From positions 1 to 64,000 of the forward strand of contig JBBQMG010000004.1 in NCBI GenBank assembly GCA_038328705.1: a DNA stretch of 64,000 nucleotides. The letters run 5' to 3'. Shown one piece after another: positions 59,598-64,000 of this stretch. This stretch comes from UBA668 sp038328705. Lineage in GTDB: Bacteria > Actinomycetota > Acidimicrobiia > Acidimicrobiales > Ilumatobacteraceae. Position 1 is the first letter of the stretch, and each line of letters opens with the position of its first letter. Both the position numbers and the translations under genes were made by a program. Under the pieces are notes generated by a model. It was not told where the DNA came from, made no database searches, and was given only the letters and a program-made list of their open reading frames with translations.

Positions 59598-60839
59598 TTA
59601 CAGCGTGTCCACGAAGGCGTTGCCAACCACGACAGGGTCGCCGCCATTGGCGACGATCTCGTTGAGCATCTGGTTGAGGCGCACGGAGGTCAACGCAGTG
59701 GCGATGGCGTCGATGGTGCCGATTGCTTCCGGCGTGGCGGCCGTGGACGACATCAACGCGAGTGCGGCGTTGGTGGGTACCATCAGCTGATCGTCGGTGA
59801 GGATCGTCATCCGCTGGCTGGTGATCAGTGGGTTCAGCGAGTTCATCACGAAGCAGTCGGCAGTGTCGTCCGTGATCGCGGCAGCAAGGTCGGCGTCCTC
59901 GATGGTGGCGGTGTCCTTGAACTCGCCGCCGTAGTACAACTCGAAGGCGGGAAGGCCACGGATCGGGTCATCCATGAACGCCGCCGAGCCACCGAGCACC
60001 ACGTTGGGAGCGATGGAGGCGAGGTCGGTGAGGGAGATCAGCTGTGTGCCCGAGTTGGCGGTCATGGCAGCAGGTGAACAGGCCACGACTTGCTTGTTCT
60101 CTGCTAATGACCCGTTGTTCACGATCAACGTGGAGGGCAGGCCGGCGTTGAGCGCCAGCACCTGCTCGACGATCGAGTGGCCGTTGCCGGGCTTGGGGAC
60201 GTCGGTGGTGGTCGTGTCGCCCACCTGTGTCGTGGCAACAGAGGTCGTGGCAACAGCGGTGGTGGTGGTGACGGCGGACTTGCGAAATCCGCCGCCGGCG
60301 GCCGTCGTCGTGGTTGCAGCGCCGGATGTTGTCGTTGCGCCGCTGGCTGACGTGGTGGTCTCTCCGGCACCAGTCGTCGCGGGCACCGTGGTCTCGGAAA
60401 CCGTCGCGGACGGAATTGTGGTGGTGGTCACGATGACCGGGGCCAGCGTGGAAGCCGGGCCGGCGGGCAGCGACGTGCTGGGCAGCGGCGAGGCATCGGG
60501 AAGGCTGTACACGAACTGCAGAAGGTCGTCGGAGTAGTCGGGGATCAGCTGGAAGGTGCCGTCCTGGATGGCCTGGTAGTACTGCGCACGGTCCATGTCC
60601 ACCGGGTCCTTGCGAGCAACTCGGAAGCCGCCGTCCTCCAAGACGCGGGCATAGATGGCAGCCAGCAACTGGCTCTTCGGGTCGCCCTTGACCGAGGTCA
60701 CGGCAATTCGCGGCGGCAACGGCAGCGTGCTGGCAGGGGTGGAATCGTCGCTGCTGCACGCGGTGAACGCCAGCGCTGCGAGCGCGGCCGGGCCGAGGCA
60801 ACGCATGAACATTTGGGCAGTGGGGGTCGTCCGCTTCAT
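59598..60839 (-). CDS. OpuAC-like substrate-binding lipoprotein with Thr-rich insertion
   Basis: A 413-residue exported protein with a lipobox (LAFTACSS, Cys at about 27). The flanking sequence resembles quaternary-amine/glycine-betaine-binding proteins (IYARVLEDGGFRVAR, YYQAIQDGTFQLIPDYSDDLLQF and the C-terminal half). Between about residues 130 and 215 lies a Thr/Ser/Ala-rich segment of repeated TTTT and ATTS units inside the domain. No OpuA-type permease is adjacent; the nearby ABC genes are exporters. The ligand is unknown. Confidence 0.75.
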   Translation of the reverse strand: MKRTTPTAQMFMRCLGPAALAALAFTACSSDDSTPASTLPLPPRIAVTSVKGDPKSQLLAAIYARVLEDGGFRVARKDPVDMDRAQYYQAIQDGTFQLIPDYSDDLLQFVYSLPDASPLPSTSLPAGPASTLAPVIVTTTTIPSATVSETTVPATTGAGETTTSASGATTTSGAATTTTAAGGGFRKSAVTTTTAVATTSVATTQVGDTTTTDVPKPGNGHSIVEQVLALNAGLPSTLIVNNGSLAENKQVVACSPAAMTANSGTQLISLTDLASIAPNVVLGGSAAFMDDPIRGLPAFELYYGGEFKDTATIEDADLAAAITDDTADCFVMNSLNPLITSQRMTILTDDQLMVPTNAALALMSSTAATPEAIGTIDAIATALTSVRLNQMLNEIVANGGDPVVVGNAFVDTL

Positions 60840-60909
60840 CGGGGTGCGAGCCTAGTGGCGGTAGTGGCTGGCGCGGCGGTCGCCCCGTGCGTCCGAATGA
60901 AGGGATGTC

Positions 60910-61800
60910 TCAGATCAGGTCGGAGAGATCGGTGACGTCGGCCGGCTTGGGAACCTCGATGACGATGGGCTCGGCCTGCGGCTTGACAACGATGTCGACG
61001 GACACCTTTTGGCCGGCCAATGACATCTCGATGGTCGTGCGGCGGATCTGATTCTGCTCGTCGACGTACACGTCGTACGTCAGTTCCTCCGGAATGTCTC
61101 CGTCCAGCTGGTCGAACTGCCGCTGCAGTTGTGGCGATACCTTCAGTGCTTCGAGCGTGTTGACCACGACGACGAAGTGCTTGACCTTGACGCTGTCAAC
61201 CTCATCGAAACCGATCTCGGTGACCGATTTCGCACTGTCGAACACAGCCCCTGCGTCGAGTGGGTTGCCGAGGTCGGTCGAATCGAACATCGAGCCGTCG
61301 CTGCCGGCTTGGTCCTGCAGGAACTTCTCGTCCATCTTCACCCACTCGGTGTCGATGGGGAGACCGCTGTCTTTCAGGAACGAGCTCTTGAAGTAGAGGG
61401 ACTTCTCCTTGGCGTCTGCGACGATCTCTATCGAGCCGTCGACGATGCCGAGGTCCATCACCACGTGGCTGAGGCCGCTGGCGGTGTCGGTCTCGGCGTC
61501 GGCGTTGATCTCCTCACCCATCAGGCTCATCGTCATCGTGAAGGCCACTGCCTTCGTCTCCGCCGCGGCAGCGTTGGCTTTGGACAGCGAGTAGGTGGCT
61601 GCGGCCGAGTCCTTGCTCAGCAGGATGAACCCAGCGGCAGCCACGCCTGCGACAGCCAACACGCCGAGACCGACGAAGAGACCCGTGCGCTGCTTCTTGG
61701 GTTCGTCATGAATCACCACCGACACCGTGGGCTCGCTGAGCTGCGGCGGTGGGAACCCGCCGTTCGCCTCGGTCACTGGGAGTTCAGGAGGTCCGTCCAT
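60910..61800 (-). CDS. Membrane-anchored LppX/LprG-like protein
   Basis: A 296-residue protein with a Pro-rich cytoplasmic N-terminus (1-35), one membrane helix (about 40-63, GLFVGLGVLAVAGVAAAGFI) and an extracytoplasmic domain (about 70-290) resembling the LppX/LprG lipid-carrier family, with alternating beta-strands and a KSLYFKSSFLKDSG segment. It is anchored by a helix rather than a lipid. The 5' part overlaps the end of the EccC-like gene by 17 bp, suggesting co-expression. A lipid ligand is inferred only from fold resemblance. Confidence 0.68.
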   Translation of the reverse strand: MDGPPELPVTEANGGFPPPQLSEPTVSVVIHDEPKKQRTGLFVGLGVLAVAGVAAAGFILLSKDSAAATYSLSKANAAAAETKAVAFTMTMSLMGEEINADAETDTASGLSHVVMDLGIVDGSIEIVADAKEKSLYFKSSFLKDSGLPIDTEWVKMDEKFLQDQAGSDGSMFDSTDLGNPLDAGAVFDSAKSVTEIGFDEVDSVKVKHFVVVVNTLEALKVSPQLQRQFDQLDGDIPEELTYDVYVDEQNQIRRTTIEMSLAGQKVSVDIVVKPQAEPIVIEVPKPADVTDLSDLI

Positions 61801-64000
61801 CTGCAAAACGGTACTGGGCGGCGGCGTCGGTGGTGGGTCGCGGCACACGATCCGCTGCCAAGGCGATCTGGCTCAGGGCAACGGTGCCGTTGGCAACCGT
61901 CCATGCCAGACCTGGGCGGGCGGGCACCGGTGTACGGCGCGGTAGCGCGACACCCAGTAGGTCGCCGTCCAAATCGCTGCCTCCGGTGAGCACCAGCCCA
62001 CTGCGGCTGCGGCGAACCACCACGGTCCAGTGCCCGTAGAGCTGGCGGAGTGCATCCGGACGGCCGGCAGCGACGATCCACGTGTTCGGTCGGCCACCGG
62101 CCGCCAGGACTGCGAGGTGGCCGTTCGGGTCGTCCACCATCTCCGCATCATCGACCACCAACAGCAGCGGGCCGAGGGGTGGCAGGTCGTGCAGGACGGA
62201 CGTGTCGAGTGCATTCGACGAAGCGATCATTGGGGTGCTGCGGTCAACGATTGATCGGCGAGGGGTGATCGTTCTCACGACGCCATCCGGATGCGCCTCA
62301 CACCAGGCCCGGGCGATGCGGGCCAGTGCGCTGCTGCGGCCGGATCGTGCACCGCCGACGACGAGCAAGTGCTCACCATCGGGCAATTCGAAGGAGTTGG
62401 CGTTGCCGCTTACGAAGTCGAGACCCAGTGGCAGTGTCGTGAAGCCACCGTGAGCGGAGCCGACCGGCAACCCTTCGGCAGCAACGATTGCCGGGACGAC
62501 GGAGATGCTGCTGGCGGCCCGACTGGCGTGGCCGGCACGTAGCGGCGGTCGTGCGGCGTCGTGCACCAACTGCGCAACGAGCCCCGTCGCGGCAACGACG
62601 AGGCGACCGGGCGTGCCTGCCGCAGGGACACGCGCAGCGCTCACGCCAACGATGGCGCCGTCGTGCGCGTCGTGAAGATGCATCACCCATCGGTGCGCGC
62701 AGCGCGCCAGCAGGCTTGCCGGTACCGCAGCAACATGTTCGACCGTGGCGACGATGGTGATGCCCGCTGCCTCGCCGTCCGCCAGCACTTCCTCCAGCGC
62801 GTCGAACTCCGCTGCGGTATCGAGATCGTCGAGCGTGCGACGAAGTGCGTCGAGCCCGTCGATGAGCAGCACGACCGGTGTCTCGGGGCCGCCTGCCAAC
62901 CGCGCCTGCACCATTGCTCGCAGACGATGCAGCAGTCGCATCATCCGTTCCCGCTCATGCAGTCGCACGACGGCGACACACAGTGGATGGTCTGCCAGGC
63001 AGCTCAGTCGATCACTGCCGCGACCATCGATCACATACATGTCAACGGTCGTGACGTCGGCCAGCGTGCACAACGCGGACGTCGCGCCCGCGCCGGGGCT
63101 GCCGGCGATGAGCAGATGTCCGCTGCCCGGTGTCCAGCGCAGCGACATGATGCGCTGCTGGTCGGGATCGTCGACGAGACCGATCGCGTCGGAGGGCACC
63201 TCGTCGCGTGTGAGCTGCGTCGCCAGCGCCGGCTGCCAGGGCGCGGGCGGTCGCGGCACGCCTGCCAGTCGTGCAGCCTCGCCGATCGAGCGCACCAACA
63301 CATGCAACTCGGTCTCGCCGCCTCCTGGCGACGCGCCCGTGCAGCGGGCGGTCTGAAAGGTGAGGTGATCATCTGCACCGAGCCGCATCACTGCTCTGCC
63401 TGGCAGGCCACGCGGCAGCATCGCCGGCGCGGAAATGCCGACCACATCGTTGGCGTCGGCCGTGTCCTGCAGACGCAGCGCGAGGCGCAGGTTGGTGTTG
63501 GCACGAATGTCATCGCTGATCACGCCGCTGGGCCGTTGGGTGGCCAGCAGCAGATGCACGCCCAGGCTGCGGCCGCGCTGGGCAACACCGACCAGTGCGT
63601 GTAGGAAGTTCGGCTGTTCGGCGACCAGTGCGGCGAACTCATCGATCACCACGACCAAGCGCGGGAGCAACACCTCGGGTGCTTCGGCGCGCAGCATTGC
63701 GAGGTCGGCCGCGCCATGGTCGCGCAGGATTCCTTCGCGGCGGCGAAGCTCTGCGTGCAGGCTGCGCAGCGCGCGATCGGCCAAATGGTCATCGAGGTCG
63801 GTGATGACTCCGACCACATGTGGCAGTGCCGCGCACGCATCGAAGGTCGCGCCGCCTTTGTAGTCGACCAGCACGAAGCTGAGGTGCGCCGGGCTGGCAC
63901 CGGCAGCCATACCCGCGACCAGGCTGCGGAGCAACTCGCTCTTGCCCGCGCCGGTGGTACCGGCGATGAGGCCGTGCGGGCCGTCACGCACCAGGTCGAT
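61784..64000 (-). CDS. EccC/FtsK-type secretion ATPase (5' end outside window)
   Basis: At least 738 residues of an FtsK/SpoIIIE-superfamily ATPase; the frame continues past the right edge, so the N-terminus is missing. The first visible ATPase module has intact Walker A (AGTTGAGKSELLRSL) and Walker B (LVVVIDEFAALV). Two further modules have degenerate Walker A loops (AGSPGAGATSALC and VGGARSGRSSALAR, both lacking Lys). Such one-active-plus-degenerate arrays are typical of type VII secretion EccC. No ESX substrates are visible in the window. Confidence 0.88.
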   Translation of the reverse strand: MDLVRDGPHGLIAGTTGAGKSELLRSLVAGMAAGASPAHLSFVLVDYKGGATFDACAALPHVVGVITDLDDHLADRALRSLHAELRRREGILRDHGAADLAMLRAEAPEVLLPRLVVVIDEFAALVAEQPNFLHALVGVAQRGRSLGVHLLLATQRPSGVISDDIRANTNLRLALRLQDTADANDVVGISAPAMLPRGLPGRAVMRLGADDHLTFQTARCTGASPGGGETELHVLVRSIGEAARLAGVPRPPAPWQPALATQLTRDEVPSDAIGLVDDPDQQRIMSLRWTPGSGHLLIAGSPGAGATSALCTLADVTTVDMYVIDGRGSDRLSCLADHPLCVAVVRLHERERMMRLLHRLRAMVQARLAGGPETPVVLLIDGLDALRRTLDDLDTAAEFDALEEVLADGEAAGITIVATVEHVAAVPASLLARCAHRWVMHLHDAHDGAIVGVSAARVPAAGTPGRLVVAATGLVAQLVHDAARPPLRAGHASRAASSISVVPAIVAAEGLPVGSAHGGFTTLPLGLDFVSGNANSFELPDGEHLLVVGGARSGRSSALARIARAWCEAHPDGVVRTITPRRSIVDRSTPMIASSNALDTSVLHDLPPLGPLLLVVDDAEMVDDPNGHLAVLAAGGRPNTWIVAAGRPDALRQLYGHWTVVVRRSRSGLVLTGGSDLDGDLLGVALPRRTPVPARPGLAWTVANGTVALSQIALAADRVPRPTTDAAAQYRFADGRTS

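Overview
The window is a high-G+C bacterial chromosome segment with a typical actinobacterial gene set: a mycothiol glycosyltransferase (mshA) followed by a YbjN protein, a rex-hemA-hemC-hemD operon, a separate hemB-hemL pair, an RsiG-like protein, an EccC/FtsK-type secretion ATPase, DUF1206, MMPL and SigB/SigF-family regulators. GTG starts and 4-base ATGA/GTGA overlaps are common. The layout fits Actinobacteria, and I lean towards Acidimicrobiia (inference). I found no rRNA, tRNA, CRISPR array, insertion sequence or prophage.

Region 1 (about 0.3-16 kb) is a general-stress island. It encodes two SpoIIE/RsbU-type phosphatases (PAS-GAF-PP2C and GAF-PP2C), an STAS antagonist, two RsbW-type proteins (the one beside the sigma gene lacks the N-box Asn) and a SigB/SigF-family sigma factor. 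Around them lie a large catalase (KatE), a zinc-ribbon protein, a CsbD-like protein, a YdeP-type molybdopterin oxidoreductase, an EEP-family protein, a lipid kinase and a DUF1206-PAP2-PAP2 operon. Reading the intergenic gaps gave near-identical promoters of the form GTTTnn-N14-GGGnAn in front of eight of these units, plus two weaker ones. This implies that the local sigma factor controls the island and its own operon.

Region 2 (16-34 kb): an MMPL transporter coupled to a two-component system; two divergent citrate-synthase-family genes, one CBS-fused with a 3' frameshift and one HTH-fused with a catalytic His replaced by Gln; a TrmH-type methyltransferase, AlkB, a class III aminotransferase-phosphatase pair, an S51-like protein and an FKBP isomerase; a PilZ/BcsA-like protein with degenerate glycosyltransferase motifs; a metallopeptidase, a histidine phosphatase, and a moaD-rsiG-xre cluster.

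Region 3 (33-52 kb): nhaA, mshA-ybjN, proC, a SAM hydrolase with a tiny membrane ORF, an acyl-CoA ligase, rex-hemACD with a Rex operator, two envelope or secreted proteins, a TPR-GGDEF diguanylate cyclase, and hemB-hemL. The GGDEF protein, the PilZ protein and the RsiG homologue together suggest a c-di-GMP circuit.

Region 4 (52-64 kb): an unexplained structured intergenic stretch with a small ORF and a strong terminator; an ispDF-rlmB-aph-MFS operon; a Crp regulator; an ABC-2 exporter; an OpuAC-like lipoprotein; an LppX/LprG-like anchored protein; and an EccC/FtsK-type ATPase that runs off the right edge.
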